In this document: piece by piece, positions 1 through 12,657 of the stretch
How positions within the stretch are numbered: position 1 is the stretch's first letter
Layout of the letters: every line of letters starts with the position of its first letter
DNA from: Mycobacterium szulgai
GTDB taxonomy: Bacteria; Actinomycetota; Actinomycetes; Mycobacteriales; Mycobacteriaceae
Assembly: GCF_002116635.1 (NCBI RefSeq)
Contig: NZ_LQPW01000107.1
Span: forward strand, 1-64,000
DNA: 64,000 nt
Reading direction: 5' to 3'
Position numbers and translations under genes: made by a program
Notes under the pieces: model-generated
Databases searched by the model: none
The model's input: the letters and a program-made list of their open reading frames with translations, nothing else
What the model was told of the DNA's origin: nothing

Positions 1-1003
1 CCGCCACACCGGTGCCGCCGTCACCGCCAGCGCCGCCGTCACCGCCAGCCCCTCCGTGACCGCCAAACCCGATCACGCCGGCGTTGCCGCCGGCACCCCC
101 GGCCCCACCAGCCCCTCCGACCGACCCGTCGCCGCCGCTGAGACCGGTCGCACCGACAACGCCCGCCCCACCGACTCCACCGGCGCCGCCAGACCCGATC
201 CATGCGGCATCACCGCCGGCCCCGCCCCGACCACCAACAGCGCCGGTGCCGCCTGCACCGCCGGAACCACCGTCACCCAACAACACGCCGCCGCGACCGC
301 CGGTGCCACCGTTACCGCCAACAGCCGTCGCATCGCTGCCACCTGTTCCGCCCGCACCGCCGTGCCCAATCAGCGGCGCGAGGCCACCCGCACCACCGGC
401 AGCGCCACTGCCACCGGCCCCGCCTGACCCGCCAGAACCCGACAACCAACCGCCACGACCACCGGCCCCGCCGACCGCACCGGCTCCGCCGGCGCCACCG
501 CTTCCGCCTCTGCCGATTAGCCCAGCATCGCCACCGGTGCCGCCGGCTTGCCCTGCCGCACCCGAGCCCCCGGCGCCGCCATTGCCCAGCAAGATCCCGC
601 CAGAGCCGCCACTTGCCCCCGACCCCGGCGCCCCGTCGGTGCCATTGCCGATCAGTGGACGTCCCACCAGCGCGTAAGTCGGCGCGTTAATGATGTTTAG
701 CAACGGCTGCAAAGGCGCTGCGTTGGTGGCCTCCGCCACGGCATATGCGCCCGAACTAGAGGTCAGCGTTTGCGCAAACTGATCATGAAACGCCACCATC
801 TGAGCGCTCAACCGTTGGTAGGCCTGGCCGTGTCCGGAGAAGAGTGAGGCCAGCGCTTCCGACACCTCATCGGCAGCGGCAGCCAATATGGTCGTCGTCG
901 GGACCGCTGCGGCCGCATTTGCCGAGCGCAACGATGAACTGATACCTGACACATCGGCCGCTGCCGCCCGCAACACGTCCGGGCTGGCCACCGTGAACGA
1001 CAT
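1..1003 (-). CDS. PE_PGRS family protein, C-terminus beyond the window
   Basis: Read leftward, this frame stays open to the window edge. The first ~100 residues form a PE domain ([18 protein letters not shown], then an alpha-helical Ala-rich stretch). A typical linker follows ([14 protein letters not shown]), then tandem Gly-Gly-Ala / Gly-Gly-x PGRS repeats such as [19 protein letters not shown] domains direct export by type VII (ESX-5) secretion, and PGRS proteins are surface-associated or secreted; both points are family knowledge. Two adjacent ATG codons (1006 and 1003) follow a GATCGAG sequence; I chose the second because it gives the canonical MSF start. The complementary strand shows a long Pro-Pro-Ala frame that is only the mirror of the PGRS repeats. 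Confidence 0.9.
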   Translation of the reverse strand, partial: MSFTVASPDVLRAAAADVSGISSSLRSANAAAAVPTTTILAAAADEVSEALASLFSGHGQAYQRLSAQMVAFHDQFAQTLTSSSGAYAVAEATNAAPLQPLLNIINAPTYALVGRPLIGNGTDGAPGSGASGGSGGILLGNGGAGGSGAAGQAGGTGGDAGLIGRGGSGGAGGAGAVGGAGGRGGWLSGSGGSGGAGGSGAAGGAGGLAPLIGHGGAGGTGGSDATAVGGNGGTGGRGGVLLGDGGSGGAGGTGAVGGRGGAGGDAAWIGSGGAGGVGGAGVVGATGLSGGDGSVGGAGGAGGAGGNAGVIGFGGHGGAGGDGGAGGDGGTGVA

Positions 1004-1434
1004 CATCTCGATCCCCTTTGTCCGAGACCGCTTCGCGCTAAAGCGAATCCTCCAGCAATCAATCTGGCTCACCGGGCACTTCAGCTCCCTCGGCCGCATG
1101 GCGGATTCAACGGATGAAATTCCCTCCCCCGATTGGGGGAGAACAGCGAGGCTGTCAATATCGACGAATTGCCTGCGCACTTGGTTTAAATAGGCTGCAT
1201 CAGTGCATGTTTGGCACGTTTAGAAGACTCGGGCCGACCGCGTTGACAGTCCCATTTCGAGGCGAAGTCCAACAACGAGACCGCTTGCCGATTCCTGGAA
1301 ATTCACTATGAATTGGAGGCGATCCTGGCTGATGCAGCTAAGCAATGGTTGGGGTGAGACGCCTACTGCAGCAGGGCAGCAGACTACCGGCTGTCGCTGC
1401 GGCGCGGCCATCGGCTTCGACCTAGGGAGACGCG
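1004..1434. promoter_or_regulatory. Divergent intergenic region between PE_PGRS and PPE-MPTR genes
   Basis: These 431 bp hold no convincing gene. The short frames here lack a ribosome site and family features. The segment must carry the promoters for both divergent genes. It is less GC-rich than the flanking repeats (for example around 1125-1200). Just before the PPE start, AGGGAG at about 1422-1427 is a good ribosome-binding site. I could not assign -10/-35 elements with confidence. Confidence 0.5.
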
Positions 1435-4400
1435 ATGGATTTCGCGAGGTTACCGCCGGAGCACAACTCGCGGCAGATGTTTGCTGGCGCAGGATCGGGG
1501 CCCATGCTGGCGGCCGCGGCGACCTGGCAGGGGTTAGCGGCCGAGCTCGGGTCATCCGCGGCCGCATTTTCATCGCTGACCTCGGGACTGGCTGGTTCAG
1601 CGTGGCAGGGCCCGGCTTCAGCGGCCATGGTGGACGCAGCCGCACCCTACGCGCGCTGGTTGAGTGCGGCGGCAGTGCGGGCTGAGGAGGCAGCTACCCA
1701 AGCGCGGTTAGCGGCAGCCGCATTCGAGGTGGCGCAAGCCGCAACAGTGCACCCAGAAGTAATCGCGGCCAACCGCGCGCGGTTGGTGTGGCTGGTGACC
1801 TCCAACCTGTTAGGCCAAAACACGCCGGCCATCGCCGCAGCTGAGGCTGAATACGAGCTGATGTGGGCCCAAGATGTGGCCGCCCTGCTCGACTATCACG
1901 CGCAGGCATCCGCGATCACTTCGGTATTGACTCCTTTCGCTTCGGCCATGCCCGCGCCGGTCAGTGCTGCACCCGCGGCGGCAGCAGCCGAAACCGCAGT
2001 CGGCCCGCTCAATCGGGTGGGCTTGAATCTGGGCTTTGCGAACGTGGGCAGCGCAAACATCGGCAGCGGAAACATCGGCGACTTCAATCTCGGCTCCGGC
2101 AACGTGGGCAGCAGAAATATCGGTAGCGGAAACATCGGCAGCGGAAACCTCGGTTTCGGCAACACCGGCCCTACGATGGCTCCCGCCATTCACAACGTCG
2201 GCTTCGGCAACACCGGCAGCAACAACATCGGCTTCGGCAACACCGGGGACGGCAATATCGGCTTCGGCAACAGCGGCGATGGCAACATCGGCGTCGGGCT
2301 GACGGGGTCGGGGTTGACCGGTCTCGGCGGCCTGAACTCGGGAACTGGCAATGTCGGCCTGTTCAACTCCGGCACCGGAAACGTCGGTATCGGCAACTCC
2401 GGCACCGGGAACTGGGGCATCGGCAACTCCGGCAATAGCTATAACAGCGGGTTCGGCAATTCCGGAGAAGCCAACACGGGCTTGTTCAACTCCGGGACAG
2501 CAAACACCGGCATCGCCAGCGCCGGCAGCTACAACACGGGCAACTACAACACCGGCGGAACCAATACCGGCAGTTTCAACAGTGGCAGCTACAACACCGG
2601 CTTCTTCAACAGGGGCGACTACAACACCGGCCTGGCAAACACCGGCAACGTCGACACCGGCGTGTTGATCTCGGGTAATTACAGCAATGGCCTGCTGTGG
2701 CGAGGAAACTATCAAGGCCTGAGGTTCGGGGGTCCGGGCTTCGGAAACTCGACCGATATCCCGTCGTCGGGCTTCCTCAACACCGGTTCGGGAAGCGGTT
2801 CGGGAGTCGCGAACTCCGGGGCGAACAATTCCGGATTCTTCAATTCATCGAACATTGGAGTCTCGGGCTATTACAACTCCGGCGGGCTGGCCTCTGGCCT
2901 GGTGAACTCCGGCAATACCCTGTCGGGGTTACTCAATGTGAGCTTATTGGGCGGCGCGACACCCGCCTTTATTTCCGGCGCTCTCAACACCGGCAGTTAT
3001 ATGGCGGGAATCCTCGGCGGACCGTCATCCTTCAATCTCGGCTTCGCCGACCAGGGCGGCCGAAACATCGGCAACGCAAACATCGGCGACGCAAACTTGG
3101 GCAGCGGAAACGTCGGCAACGCGAACGTCGGCAGAGGAAACGTCGGCAGCTCCAATTTGGGCAGCGGCAACATCGGCGACACAAATATCGGCAGCGGGAA
3201 CATCGGCGACGAGAATCTGGGCTTCGGAAGCCAAGGCATCTCAAATTTCGGCTTCGGTAACTTCGGCGACTACAACCTGGGCAGCGGAAACCTCGGCAGC
3301 CACAACCGGGGATTCTGGAACGTGGGTGACGCCAACTTGGGCATCGCCAATGCCGGCGATAACAATGTCGGCCTTGCCAACACCGGCAGCAACAATATCG
3401 GGATCGGGCTCACCGGCAGCGGCGAAGTCGGCTTTGGCACATTGAATTCCGGCTCCGGCAACATCGGCGTGTTCAACTCCGGCACCGGCAATATCGGCGT
3501 GTTCAACTCCGGCACTTCCAACGTCGGCATTGGAAACTCGGGCACCGGAAACTGGGGCACGGGCAACGCGGGCACTGGCAACACGGGCCTCGACAGCACG
3601 GGCAGCTACAGCACCGGCCCCTGGAACGCGGGCACCGCCAATACCGGCATCGCCAATGCCGGCAACTACAACACCGGCGTTTTCAACGCGGGCGCCACAA
3701 ACACCGGCAGCTACAACGCCGGTGGGCACAACACGGGCGGGTTCAACCCGGGCAATTACAACACGGGGCACTACAACCCAGGCGACGTTGACACCGGCGC
3801 CTTCAACACGGGCAATTACAACAACGGCTTCTTCGTAGCCGGCGATAACCAAGGCCAGATCAGCGCCGATGTCGCGATCGACATTCCGGCTATGCCCATC
3901 GACATAGAGTCCGTCAATCCCATAGACCAAATAATGGTCGTCGGCGGACAGGTGTACACAATCCCGGGCTACACGTACCCCAAAACGTATTTCTTGGGTG
4001 GTGACTTTTATTTGGGGCCGGTCGACATCTCGTCGTCCACGCTCACCGCTCCCACGGTGACAATCGATATCGGCGGACCGACCACATCCGTAGACGCCAC
4101 ACTCGTCGGAGCTTTCGAGGGCGGCACAATCCAGTTCATCAATATCCCGGCGGCGCCGGGATTCGGGAACTCGACCACCAGCCCATCGTCGGGCTTCTTC
4201 AATTCCGGCACCGGCAGTGCCTCGGGCTTCGGCAATGTCGGCGCCAACAATTCGGGCTTCCGCAATGTGTCGCTGGGCAGCTCTGGTGTCTCGGGCTACC
4301 GAAACGTCGGCTCGCTGGAATCGGGCGTGGCCAACCTGGGCAACACCGTATCGGGCTTCTACAACACCAGCATCCAGGACGTCGCGACCGCAGCCAATGT

Positions 4401-7400
4401 CTCCGGGTTCGCGAACATTGGGACGAACGTGGCGGGCGTGCTTCGCGACAGCACAACCGGCATGGTCTTCAACCTGGGCTTCGTAGACGTCGGCGCCTAC
4501 AACCTTGGCAGCGGAAACGTCGGCAACTACAACCTGGGCAGCGGCAACCTCGGCGACCACAACCTCGGCAGCGCCAACATCGGCAGCGGCAACGTCGGCT
4601 TCGCCAACACCGGCAACGCCGACCTCGGACTGGCCAACCTCGGCAGCAACAACCTCGGGCTCGCCAACACCGGCAACCACAACATCGGCTTGAGCAACAC
4701 CGGGAACAACAACATCGGCATCGGGCTCACCGGCAACAACCAACTCGGCGTGGGCGCCCTGAACTCCGGCAGCGGCAACATCGGCCTGTTCAACTCCGGC
4801 ACCAACAACATCGGCATCGCCAACTCCGGCACCGGCAACTGGGGCATCGGCAACTCCGGCAGCTACAACACCGGCCTGGCCAACCCCGGCCGCGCCAACA
4901 CCGGCCTGTTCAACGCCGGCATCGCCAACACCGGCATCGCCAACCTCGGCAGCTACAACACCGGCAACTACAACATCGGCGCCACCAACACCGGCAGCTT
5001 CAACCCCGGCAACTACAACAGCGGCTTGCTCAACACCGGCGACTACAACACCGGCCTGGCCAACTCCGGCAACATCGACACCGGCGCCTTCAACACCGGC
5101 GACATGAACAACGGCCTGTTGTGGCGGGGCGACAGCCAGGGGCTGATGGGCTTCGACTACACGATCCACATGTCGGAGATCCCGTTGAACATGGTCGCCA
5201 CCATTCCGATCGATATCCCCATCGCGGCCAGCTTCACCACCACCGTCTACAGCGGGATAACGATCGACGACATCCCGTTCGGAACCACCGCCAGCCTCGG
5301 TCCCATCCCCGTTCTGGACGGAACCATCAATTCGCTGACCATTCCGCCCCTGTACGCCAGCGGCCCCACGCCGACGATCCAGATTGGCAGCCCCGACGGC
5401 TCGACGGTCATCGTCATCCCCATTTCCGCCAGTGTGGGGCCCGCCAACTGGACAGTCATCGACTTCGGCGGTGCTCCGGGATATGGAAACTCGACAACCA
5501 GTCCGTCGTCGGGCTTCTTCAATTCCGGCACCGGCAGCACCTCGGGTCTGGGCAACGTCGGCGCCAACACCTCGGGCTTGTTGAACTTGGCCTCGGACAG
5601 CTCAGGGCTGTCGGGCTACAAGAATGTGGGCGCCTTGATATCGGGCGCGTCGAATTGGGGTAACACCGTTTCCGGATTTCTCAACACGAGCACAGCGAGT
5701 CTCGCGTCACCGGCCAATGTCTCCGGCGTGGGAAACATCGGTGCCGACCTCTCGGGCCTATTCCGTGACGGAGCAACGGGGACAACGGCTTTCAACGTGG
5801 GCCTGGCCAACGATGGCTCCCTGAACATCGGCTTCGCCAACCTCGGCTCGCACAATTTCGGCAGCGCAAACATCGGTGACGCCAACCTCGGCAGCGGAAA
5901 CGTCGGCAACCACAACGTGGGCGGCGCGAACATCGGCAGCTTCGATGTCGGTTTCGGAAACCACGGCTCACACAACCTCGGTTCGGGAAACTTCGGCAAC
6001 TCCAACATCGGAACCGCGAACCTCGGCGACCACAACCGCGGTTTCGGAAACGCGGGCGACGCCAATAGCGGCTGGGCGAACACCGGCTCCGGCAACGTCG
6101 GCTTTGCCAACACCGGTAGCAACAACATCGGCGTCGGGCTCACCGGCGACGGCCAGATCGGTTTCGGCGCACTCAACTCCGGCAGTGACAACACCGGCTT
6201 GTTCAACTCCGGCACTGGCAACGTCGGCTTGTTCAACTCCGGCACCGGCAATGTCGGCATCGTTAACTCGGGCACCGGAAACTGGGGCGTCGGCAACAGC
6301 GGCAACACCAACACCGGCTTGCTGAACTCCGGCCAGCTCAACACGGGCTTCGTTACCTCCGGCATCGCAAACACGGGGCTCGGCAACGCCGGCGACTACA
6401 ACTCCGGCAGCTTCAACGCCGGCAGCTTCAACACCGCGGGCTTCAACCCGGGGTGGTACAACACCGGCTACGCGAATACGGGCAACTACAACACCGGCTT
6501 TGCGAACTCGGGCAACGTCGACACAGGTTTGCTCAATTCCGGCAGCTATGACAATGGCGTCTTATGGCTGGGCGACTACCAAGGCCTCAGCAGCTACAAC
6601 CGCACCATCTCGATCCCGGATACCGCTATCCCGGTGAACGTTTCGGTAAGCATCCCCATCGACATCCCGATCAGCGCCACCCTGGGCAACCTGACCATTC
6701 AGGGCTTCACCATTCCCAAGTACACCGCCGACATCGATGTCCTCGGCACCGGAACTAGCCAAGCCATCAGTATCGGCCCCATCACTTTCGGGGATATCAA
6801 AATCTCCCTTCCGCCCATCGAGACCACCATCGGCGGACCAACGACCGCGATAACGATCGACGGCACCGGCGCAATCGGCCCCATCGCCATCCCAGTCATC
6901 GACAATCCGGCGACGCCCGGCTACGGGAACACCACCAGCACCCCGTCCTCGGGCTTCTTCAACTCCGGCGCGGGAAGCTCATCAGGTTTCGGCAATGTCG
7001 GCACCAACAACTCAGGTTTCTTCAACTCGGCCTCCGGCGGCTCGGGAATCTCGGGCTATAAGAACGTCGGCGACCTGGTGTCGGGCATGGCGAACTTCGG
7101 CAACACCATGTCCGGATTCCTCAACGTCAGCACCGTGGACCTCGCGACGCCCGCCAACGTCTCCGGCGTCGCAAACAGAGGCACGGACCTCTCGGGCTTC
7201 TTCGGCAATTTCGCGGTGTCAAACGTGGGCGTGGCCAACAACGGCAGCCACAATCTAGGCAGCGGGAACGTCGGCGAATACAACTTCGGCAGCGGAAACG
7301 TCGGCGATCACAACGTCGGCGGGGCCAATATCGGCAGCTTCAACGTCGGCTTCGGCAGCCACGGCGTACACAATGTCGGTTCGGGAAACCTGGGCGACCA

Positions 7401-10400
7401 CAACCTCGGCCCGGCAAACCTCGGTGATTGCAACCGCGGGTTCGGGAACGCGGGCAATGCCAACACCGGCTTCGCAAACACCGGTAGCGCAAACGTCGGC
7501 TTTGCAAACACCGGCAGCAACAACATCGGCATCGGGCTCACGGGCAACGGCGAGATCGGGTTCGGCGCGCTGAACTCCGGCAGCGGCAACATCGGCCTAT
7601 TCAACTCGGGCACCGGCAATATCGGCGTATTCAACTCCGGCACCGGCAACATCGGCGTAGCAAACGCGGGCACCGCCAACTGGGGTATCGCCAACACAGG
7701 CATGACGAACACCGGCTTGGAGAATGCCGGCGGTTACACCACGGGACTGTGGAACCCGGGCACCGGCGACACCGGCATCGCCAATGCGGGCAACTACAAC
7801 ACCGGCGGCTACAACACCGGCAGCACGAACACCGGCATCGTCAATCCGGGCAGCTACAACACCGGGCTGGCGAACACGGGCAGCACCAACACCGGCAGCT
7901 TCAACGCCGGCGACTACAACACGGGGCTACTCAACGTCGGCAACTACAACACCGGCCTGGCTAACACCGGCAACGTCAACACCGGCGCCTTCGATGCAGG
8001 CAATTACAGCAACGGCTTCTTCTGGCGGGGCGACTACCAGGGCCTGCACGGCTTCCACGCTGGAATCCATATTCCTGAATTCTCGGTTCTCAACGCCGAC
8101 ATCGCGATCCCCGTCAATATCCCGATCACACTCGATGTCGCGAACATCGTCATCGCGCCCTTCAATATTCAACCGATCACGGTCAGCGTCCTCGGCTCGT
8201 CATATCTGAGCATCACCTTCGACACCATTTCCATCCCGACCCTCACCGGCATCTTGCCCACGGTCAATGCGCTCATCGGTGGACCCGATACGTCGATACC
8301 CATCTCGATCTCCAGCGGCTACGGCCCCATTGACATCACATTCATCGACATACCGGCGGCGCCGGGATACGGGAACTCGACGACCAGCCCGTCATCGGGC
8401 TTCTTCAACTCCGGCACCGGCAGCGCATCCGGCTTCGGCAATGTCGGCGCCAACAATTCGGGCTTCCGCAATGTTTCATCCGGCAGCGCAGGCGTCTCGG
8501 GCTACCGAAACGTCGGCTCCCTCGGGTCAGGCGTCGCCAACTTCGGCAACACCATCTCCGGCATCTACAACACCAGCACCCAAGACCTCGCCGCCGCGGC
8601 CAACGTCTCCGGCGGGGCGAACGTCGGCACCAACCTGACCGGCGTGTTCCACAACAGCGACGTCACGGCCGGACGAGTTGTCAACCTCGGCTGGGCAAAC
8701 GCGGGCCAGCTCAACGTGGGCTTCGGAAATGTCGGCTTCGCCAACCTGGGCAGCGGCAACCTCGGTGACCTCAACGTCGGTAGCGGCAACCTCGGCGACC
8801 ACAACCTCGGCAGCGCCAACATCGGCAGCGGCAACGTCGGCTTCGCCAACACCGGCAACGCCGACTTCGGACTGGCCAACCTCGGCAGCAACAACCTCGG
8901 GCTCGCCAACACCGGCAACCACAACATCGGCTTGAGCAACACCGGGAACAACAACATCGGCATCGGGCTCACCGGCAACAACCAACTCGGCGTGGGCGCC
9001 CTGAACTCCGGCAGCGGCAACATCGGCCTGTTCAACTCCGGCACCAACAACATCGGCATCGCCAACTCCGGCACCGGCAACTGGGGCATCGGCAACTCCG
9101 GCAGCTACAACACCGGCCTGGCCAACCCCGGCCGCGCCAACACCGGCCTGTTCAACGCCGGCATCGCCAACACCGGCATCGCCAACCTCGGCAGCTCCAA
9201 CACCGGCAACTACAACATCGGCACCACCAACACCGGCAGCTTCAACCCCGGCAACTACAACAGCGGCTTGCTCAACACCGGCGACTACAACACCGGCCTG
9301 GCCAACTCCGGCAACATCGACACCGGCGCCTTCAACACCGGCGACATGAACAACGGGCTCTTCTGGCGGGGCGACAGCCAAGGCCTGATTGGTGCGTATT
9401 ACGCAATTACCATCCCCGAAATGCCCGGATACTTCGACGTCCGGATCCCGATCAATATCCCCATCACCGTCAACGTCACCGACGTCTCTATCAACGCTTT
9501 CACTATTCCCAAGATCAACTTCAGTGGCTTGGACGACGGTATCGGCGGTGAAGTCGTCGGCTATCTCGGCCCCATTAGTGTTTACGGTGCCCAGACCGGC
9601 GATCCGCTGATAATTTCCTTCGGCGATCAACCCGCGGTGGGGATCAATGTGGGCAGCCCGGACGGTTCAACGGTGATCCAAATCGGTGGAACGGGTGGTG
9701 TCGGCCCCGTCACCATCCCGATCATCGATGTCCCGGCGGCTGCGGGCTTCGGAAACTCCACGAGCAGCCCGTCCTCGGGTTTCTTCAACTCCGGCAGCGG
9801 CAGCGCGTCCGGCCTCGGGAATTTCGGCCCCAACAATTCGGGCATTCTCAACTCTTCTTCCGGACTTGCCGGCAATTCGGGGCTGCAAAACTGGGGATCT
9901 CTACAGTCCGGGATGGCCAACTATGGCAATACCGTTTCCGGCCTCTACAACACGAGCACGCAGGGCCTGGCGTCGACGGGCAACGTCTCGGGCTTTGCAA
10001 ACGTTGGCGCCAATCTGGCCGGTGTGCTGCGGGACAGCGCAACCGGGACGATTTTCAACGTGGGCCTCGGAAACGAGGGTCACCTCAACGTGGGCTTTGC
10101 AAATGTGGGCACCTACAACCTCGGCAATGGAAACGTCGGCAGCTACAACCTGGGCAACGCAAACGTCGGCAGCTACAACCTGGGCAGCGGCAACCTAGGC
10201 GAGCACAACCTGGGCAGCGGCAACATCGGCAACGACAACATCGGCTTCGCCAACGCGAGCCCGTCCGCGTCGGCGGCCGTCCACAACATCGGGTTCGCCA
10301 ACACGGGCAGCGGCAACATCGGCTTCGGCAACAGCGGCGACGGCAACATCGGCTTCGGCAACACCGGCGACGGCAACATCGGCATTGGGCTCAGCGGCAA

Positions 10401-11526
10401 CGGCCAAACCGGCTTCGGCGCGCTGAATTCGGGCAGCGGCAACATCGGCCTGTTCAACTCCGGCACCGACAACATCGGCATCGGCAATTCCGGCACCGGA
10501 AACTGGGGCATCGGAAACTCCGGCAGCTACAACACCGGCATCGGCAACACCGGCAGCACCAACACCGGCCTGTTCAACGCCGGCATCGCCAACACCGGAA
10601 TCGCTAACGTCGGCAGCACCAATACCGGCAGCTACAACGCGGGTAACACCAACACCGGCAGCTTCAACCCGGGCAACTACAACACCGGCTTGTTCAACCC
10701 GGGCGACTTCAACACCGGTTTGTTCAACACCGGTAACTCCAACACGGGCCTGGCCAACTCGGGCAATGTCGACACAGGCGCTTTCATTTCGGGGAACTAC
10801 AGCAACGGCGCCTTTTGGAGAGGCGACTACCAGGGTCTGATTTCTGTTTCGTACTCGTCGACCATTCCCGAAATCCCTTGGTACTACGACGTGAGCGCCC
10901 CCATCGATATACCGATCACGGGCTCCATCAACGAGATCACGATGGAAACATTCCACATTTCCGACATCCCCGTGAAGGTCCAATTGAAGCAAAAGATCTG
11001 CATCCCGGGGACATCAATTTGCTGGACCATCACGACAACGGCGTACGACGGCACCATCGGTGGCTGGACAATCGATGCGTTCGCTCTGCAATCCGCGGTC
11101 ACCGTGGACACGGTCCTCAGCCAAACAATCGATTACTCGGGCAGCGGAACGTCGGGACCGTCCACGTTCGGCTTTGGCTACCAGCAGAACCCGGGATTCT
11201 TCAACTCGACCACCGACCCCTCATCCGGCTTCTTCAACTCCGGCAGTGGCAACGGATCAGGTTTCTTCAACTCCGCGGCGGGCCCCGTGTCGGGTCTGGC
11301 GAATGATTTCGCCTACAGCTCAGGTATCGGCAATGGTGGGGGCGCAGGAAATTCGGGCTACATAAACTACGGCGCGGTGGAGTCGGGCTTCGCCAACCTG
11401 GGCAACACCATGTCGGGATTGTTCAACACGAGCACCCTCGACCTCACCGAGGCCGCGTTTGATTCAGGCATCGCAAACATCGGCACCAGCCTCTCCGGCC
11501 TCTTCAACAACGTCTTTGTGTCTTAA
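1435..11526 (+). CDS. PPE-MPTR family protein, 3363 aa, seven modules
   Basis: The N-terminus (about residues 1-175) is a PPE domain: LPPEHNS near the start, the WQG turn in [10 protein letters not shown], and the helical [13 protein letters not shown] segment. The rest consists of MPTR pentapeptides of the NxGxGNxG / NTGxxNxG type. Seven modules each open with a [13 protein letters not shown] block (about 2740, 4160, 5480, 6920, 8366, 9750 and 11190). From the second on, each is preceded by a non-repeat segment rich in Ile and Pro (IPIDIPI motifs) of about 100 residues, likely beta-structured. The family is exported through ESX-5 and is cell-surface or secreted. Length and architecture resemble the giant PPE-MPTR proteins of M. 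tuberculosis such as PPE8; orthology is not shown. Start: ATG after AGGGAG at 6-7 bp. The gene ends 18 bp before the convergent cupin gene. Confidence 0.95.
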   Translation: MDFARLPPEHNSRQMFAGAGSGPMLAAAATWQGLAAELGSSAAAFSSLTSGLAGSAWQGPASAAMVDAAAPYARWLSAAAVRAEEAATQARLAAAAFEVAQAATVHPEVIAANRARLVWLVTSNLLGQNTPAIAAAEAEYELMWAQDVAALLDYHAQASAITSVLTPFASAMPAPVSAAPAAAAAETAVGPLNRVGLNLGFANVGSANIGSGNIGDFNLGSGNVGSRNIGSGNIGSGNLGFGNTGPTMAPAIHNVGFGNTGSNNIGFGNTGDGNIGFGNSGDGNIGVGLTGSGLTGLGGLNSGTGNVGLFNSGTGNVGIGNSGTGNWGIGNSGNSYNSGFGNSGEANTGLFNSGTANTGIASAGSYNTGNYNTGGTNTGSFNSGSYNTGFFNRGDYNTGLANTGNVDTGVLISGNYSNGLLWRGNYQGLRFGGPGFGNSTDIPSSGFLNTGSGSGSGVANSGANNSGFFNSSNIGVSGYYNSGGLASGLVNSGNTLSGLLNVSLLGGATPAFISGALNTGSYMAGILGGPSSFNLGFADQGGRNIGNANIGDANLGSGNVGNANVGRGNVGSSNLGSGNIGDTNIGSGNIGDENLGFGSQGISNFGFGNFGDYNLGSGNLGSHNRGFWNVGDANLGIANAGDNNVGLANTGSNNIGIGLTGSGEVGFGTLNSGSGNIGVFNSGTGNIGVFNSGTSNVGIGNSGTGNWGTGNAGTGNTGLDSTGSYSTGPWNAGTANTGIANAGNYNTGVFNAGATNTGSYNAGGHNTGGFNPGNYNTGHYNPGDVDTGAFNTGNYNNGFFVAGDNQGQISADVAIDIPAMPIDIESVNPIDQIMVVGGQVYTIPGYTYPKTYFLGGDFYLGPVDISSSTLTAPTVTIDIGGPTTSVDATLVGAFEGGTIQFINIPAAPGFGNSTTSPSSGFFNSGTGSASGFGNVGANNSGFRNVSLGSSGVSGYRNVGSLESGVANLGNTVSGFYNTSIQDVATAANVSGFANIGTNVAGVLRDSTTGMVFNLGFVDVGAYNLGSGNVGNYNLGSGNLGDHNLGSANIGSGNVGFANTGNADLGLANLGSNNLGLANTGNHNIGLSNTGNNNIGIGLTGNNQLGVGALNSGSGNIGLFNSGTNNIGIANSGTGNWGIGNSGSYNTGLANPGRANTGLFNAGIANTGIANLGSYNTGNYNIGATNTGSFNPGNYNSGLLNTGDYNTGLANSGNIDTGAFNTGDMNNGLLWRGDSQGLMGFDYTIHMSEIPLNMVATIPIDIPIAASFTTTVYSGITIDDIPFGTTASLGPIPVLDGTINSLTIPPLYASGPTPTIQIGSPDGSTVIVIPISASVGPANWTVIDFGGAPGYGNSTTSPSSGFFNSGTGSTSGLGNVGANTSGLLNLASDSSGLSGYKNVGALISGASNWGNTVSGFLNTSTASLASPANVSGVGNIGADLSGLFRDGATGTTAFNVGLANDGSLNIGFANLGSHNFGSANIGDANLGSGNVGNHNVGGANIGSFDVGFGNHGSHNLGSGNFGNSNIGTANLGDHNRGFGNAGDANSGWANTGSGNVGFANTGSNNIGVGLTGDGQIGFGALNSGSDNTGLFNSGTGNVGLFNSGTGNVGIVNSGTGNWGVGNSGNTNTGLLNSGQLNTGFVTSGIANTGLGNAGDYNSGSFNAGSFNTAGFNPGWYNTGYANTGNYNTGFANSGNVDTGLLNSGSYDNGVLWLGDYQGLSSYNRTISIPDTAIPVNVSVSIPIDIPISATLGNLTIQGFTIPKYTADIDVLGTGTSQAISIGPITFGDIKISLPPIETTIGGPTTAITIDGTGAIGPIAIPVIDNPATPGYGNTTSTPSSGFFNSGAGSSSGFGNVGTNNSGFFNSASGGSGISGYKNVGDLVSGMANFGNTMSGFLNVSTVDLATPANVSGVANRGTDLSGFFGNFAVSNVGVANNGSHNLGSGNVGEYNFGSGNVGDHNVGGANIGSFNVGFGSHGVHNVGSGNLGDHNLGPANLGDCNRGFGNAGNANTGFANTGSANVGFANTGSNNIGIGLTGNGEIGFGALNSGSGNIGLFNSGTGNIGVFNSGTGNIGVANAGTANWGIANTGMTNTGLENAGGYTTGLWNPGTGDTGIANAGNYNTGGYNTGSTNTGIVNPGSYNTGLANTGSTNTGSFNAGDYNTGLLNVGNYNTGLANTGNVNTGAFDAGNYSNGFFWRGDYQGLHGFHAGIHIPEFSVLNADIAIPVNIPITLDVANIVIAPFNIQPITVSVLGSSYLSITFDTISIPTLTGILPTVNALIGGPDTSIPISISSGYGPIDITFIDIPAAPGYGNSTTSPSSGFFNSGTGSASGFGNVGANNSGFRNVSSGSAGVSGYRNVGSLGSGVANFGNTISGIYNTSTQDLAAAANVSGGANVGTNLTGVFHNSDVTAGRVVNLGWANAGQLNVGFGNVGFANLGSGNLGDLNVGSGNLGDHNLGSANIGSGNVGFANTGNADFGLANLGSNNLGLANTGNHNIGLSNTGNNNIGIGLTGNNQLGVGALNSGSGNIGLFNSGTNNIGIANSGTGNWGIGNSGSYNTGLANPGRANTGLFNAGIANTGIANLGSSNTGNYNIGTTNTGSFNPGNYNSGLLNTGDYNTGLANSGNIDTGAFNTGDMNNGLFWRGDSQGLIGAYYAITIPEMPGYFDVRIPINIPITVNVTDVSINAFTIPKINFSGLDDGIGGEVVGYLGPISVYGAQTGDPLIISFGDQPAVGINVGSPDGSTVIQIGGTGGVGPVTIPIIDVPAAAGFGNSTSSPSSGFFNSGSGSASGLGNFGPNNSGILNSSSGLAGNSGLQNWGSLQSGMANYGNTVSGLYNTSTQGLASTGNVSGFANVGANLAGVLRDSATGTIFNVGLGNEGHLNVGFANVGTYNLGNGNVGSYNLGNANVGSYNLGSGNLGEHNLGSGNIGNDNIGFANASPSASAAVHNIGFANTGSGNIGFGNSGDGNIGFGNTGDGNIGIGLSGNGQTGFGALNSGSGNIGLFNSGTDNIGIGNSGTGNWGIGNSGSYNTGIGNTGSTNTGLFNAGIANTGIANVGSTNTGSYNAGNTNTGSFNPGNYNTGLFNPGDFNTGLFNTGNSNTGLANSGNVDTGAFISGNYSNGAFWRGDYQGLISVSYSSTIPEIPWYYDVSAPIDIPITGSINEITMETFHISDIPVKVQLKQKICIPGTSICWTITTTAYDGTIGGWTIDAFALQSAVTVDTVLSQTIDYSGSGTSGPSTFGFGYQQNPGFFNSTTDPSSGFFNSGSGNGSGFFNSAAGPVSGLANDFAYSSGIGNGGGAGNSGYINYGAVESGFANLGNTMSGLFNTSTLDLTEAAFDSGIANIGTSLSGLFNNVFVS
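4540..5115 (+). repeat. Long internal repeat of the PPE-MPTR gene, copy 1
   Basis: About 576 bp that recur at 8782-9357, offset by 4242 bp. By eye I find only three substitutions (near 4624, 4954 and 4981), an identity well above that of the other MPTR modules. The flanks diverge immediately on both sides. Confidence 0.9.
8782..9357 (+). repeat. Long internal repeat of the PPE-MPTR gene, copy 2
   Basis: Second copy of the 4540-5115 block. The three differences change Leu to Phe (GNADLG to GNADFG), Tyr to Ser (GSYNTG to GSSNTG) and Ala to Thr (NIGATN to NIGTTN). Confidence 0.9.
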
Positions 11527-11544
11527 GGGCCAGCCGTCCAGCCG

Positions 11545-12573
11545 TCAGCCGGCGACCAGATCCCGGCGCTGGGTGAATTTGATGTCCAAGCTGCGCAGGT
11601 AGGTTTGCAATCCGGCGTCCTGCACCGGAATCAGGTGCGCAGGCGCATCGGTCTCGTTGTAATGGGCGTGCCACATCCCCGGCGGAGTGGTGAAAGCCCC
11701 ACCGGCCTGCCAGTCGACCCGAATCGGGTCGACAATCTCGCCCCGCTCGTCCAGGCGAGTGCCCAACAGCGTGTAGCAGCCTTTCGGCGGTGCATCGAGG
11801 ATCAAATCCAAAGCGACCGACTGATGGCGGTGCGGCCGCTGCTCCTGATTGGGGGGCAGGACACCGAACATCGCCCACAGCACATGAGTGATGGTCAACG
11901 TCTGCTCCTGGTTGGCATTGGCGAGCAGGACGCTCACCCGGCTCTTGTCGTTGGCGCCGGGGCGCGCGGCTATCTCCTCCAGCTTGGCCACCGCGTCCGA
12001 GCGGCGGAACTTAGTGGCCCGAAACTTGGGCCGGGTCGCGTCGACACCCAGGTAGCGCAGCAGCGGCTCGTCGTGCACCCAATACATGGCCGCTTCCGCG
12101 CCGGCATAGAACACCGAGCGGCATCCCGCGGGCAGGGTCAAGAAGTCGCCCTTCTCCCACTCGACCAGCCGGCCATCGATTGCTGCGAAACCGCGCCCGA
12201 AGAGTACGTAGTACAGCTGGGAGGTGGCGTTGACCACCGTTTCGATCTGCTCGCCGTCGCGGATGCGCAGGAAGTTCGCCAATAGCGCGGGGCTGGTTGC
12301 CGTGGTGGTGATCCCGAGTTCGGCGGACAAATCCAGCGGCAGCACGCCGGTGGGTTGATCCAGGTAGATCTCCGGGCCGAATTGGACGATGGGCATTCCC
12401 GGCATGTGTCCCGACCCGATGGGGTTGGCCGCCTTCGAGTACTCGAAAAGACGCGCATCATCAGCCCAGCTGACAAACCGGCCCTCGAACCCGTACTCAG
12501 CCACATTGGTCATCGGCGCCGGAATCGTCGGGTCGAGGTCCACCGGCCCGGCGCCGACCTCTGGTATCGCCAT
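11545..12573 (-). CDS. Two-cupin-domain protein
   Basis: 342 residues, cytoplasmic, with two cupin barrels. The N-terminal one spans about residues 75-180 (QIETVVNATSQLYYVLFGRG, then WEKGDFLTLPAG). The C-terminal one spans about 230-325 (RPHRHQSVALDLIL, then TTPPGMWHAHYNE). The His residues in PHRHQS and MWHAHYN could bind a metal, as in bicupin dioxygenases of the gentisate type, but the substrate cannot be read from the sequence. The ATG at 12573 follows GAAGAAGG at good spacing; a longer frame upstream would run into the divergent promoter. It lies divergent from a GntR regulator 84 bp away, so that regulator probably controls it. A function in aromatic or small-acid catabolism is inference. 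Confidence 0.8.
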   Translation of the reverse strand: MAIPEVGAGPVDLDPTIPAPMTNVAEYGFEGRFVSWADDARLFEYSKAANPIGSGHMPGMPIVQFGPEIYLDQPTGVLPLDLSAELGITTTATSPALLANFLRIRDGEQIETVVNATSQLYYVLFGRGFAAIDGRLVEWEKGDFLTLPAGCRSVFYAGAEAAMYWVHDEPLLRYLGVDATRPKFRATKFRRSDAVAKLEEIAARPGANDKSRVSVLLANANQEQTLTITHVLWAMFGVLPPNQEQRPHRHQSVALDLILDAPPKGCYTLLGTRLDERGEIVDPIRVDWQAGGAFTTPPGMWHAHYNETDAPAHLIPVQDAGLQTYLRSLDIKFTQRRDLVAG

Positions 12574-12607
12574 GCCACCTTCTTCCCTCGCAGGCAAAAT
12601 ACGACTT

Positions 12608-12635
12608 ATACTTTGACTGTATCTATCTTGTATCT
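12608..12635. promoter_or_regulatory. Candidate operator of the GntR regulator
   Basis: In the 84-bp gap between the divergent genes lies the inverted repeat ATAC-N7-GTAT (12608-12622). It is followed by a direct repeat TGTATCT at 12618-12624 and 12629-12635, spaced 11 bp, about one helical turn. FadR-type GntR proteins bind short interrupted palindromes, so this is a plausible autoregulatory site. The assignment is inferred. Confidence 0.45.
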
Positions 12636-12657
12636 CAGTTGCAAGAAAGGGTGGCTT

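Noticed and set aside
84..677. Plus-strand Pro-Pro-Ala frame
   Set aside because: Mirror of the PGRS repeats in the minus-strand PE_PGRS gene.
3241..5169. Long minus-strand frame of 642 residues, Val/Ala/Gly-rich
   Set aside because: It is the antisense mirror of MPTR repeats in the PPE gene; similar frames appear opposite every module (for example 1810-2715 and 8527-9630).
2030..11500. Regular short repeats resembling a CRISPR or satellite array
   Set aside because: The repeats keep one reading frame without a stop over 9 kb and encode MPTR pentapeptides.
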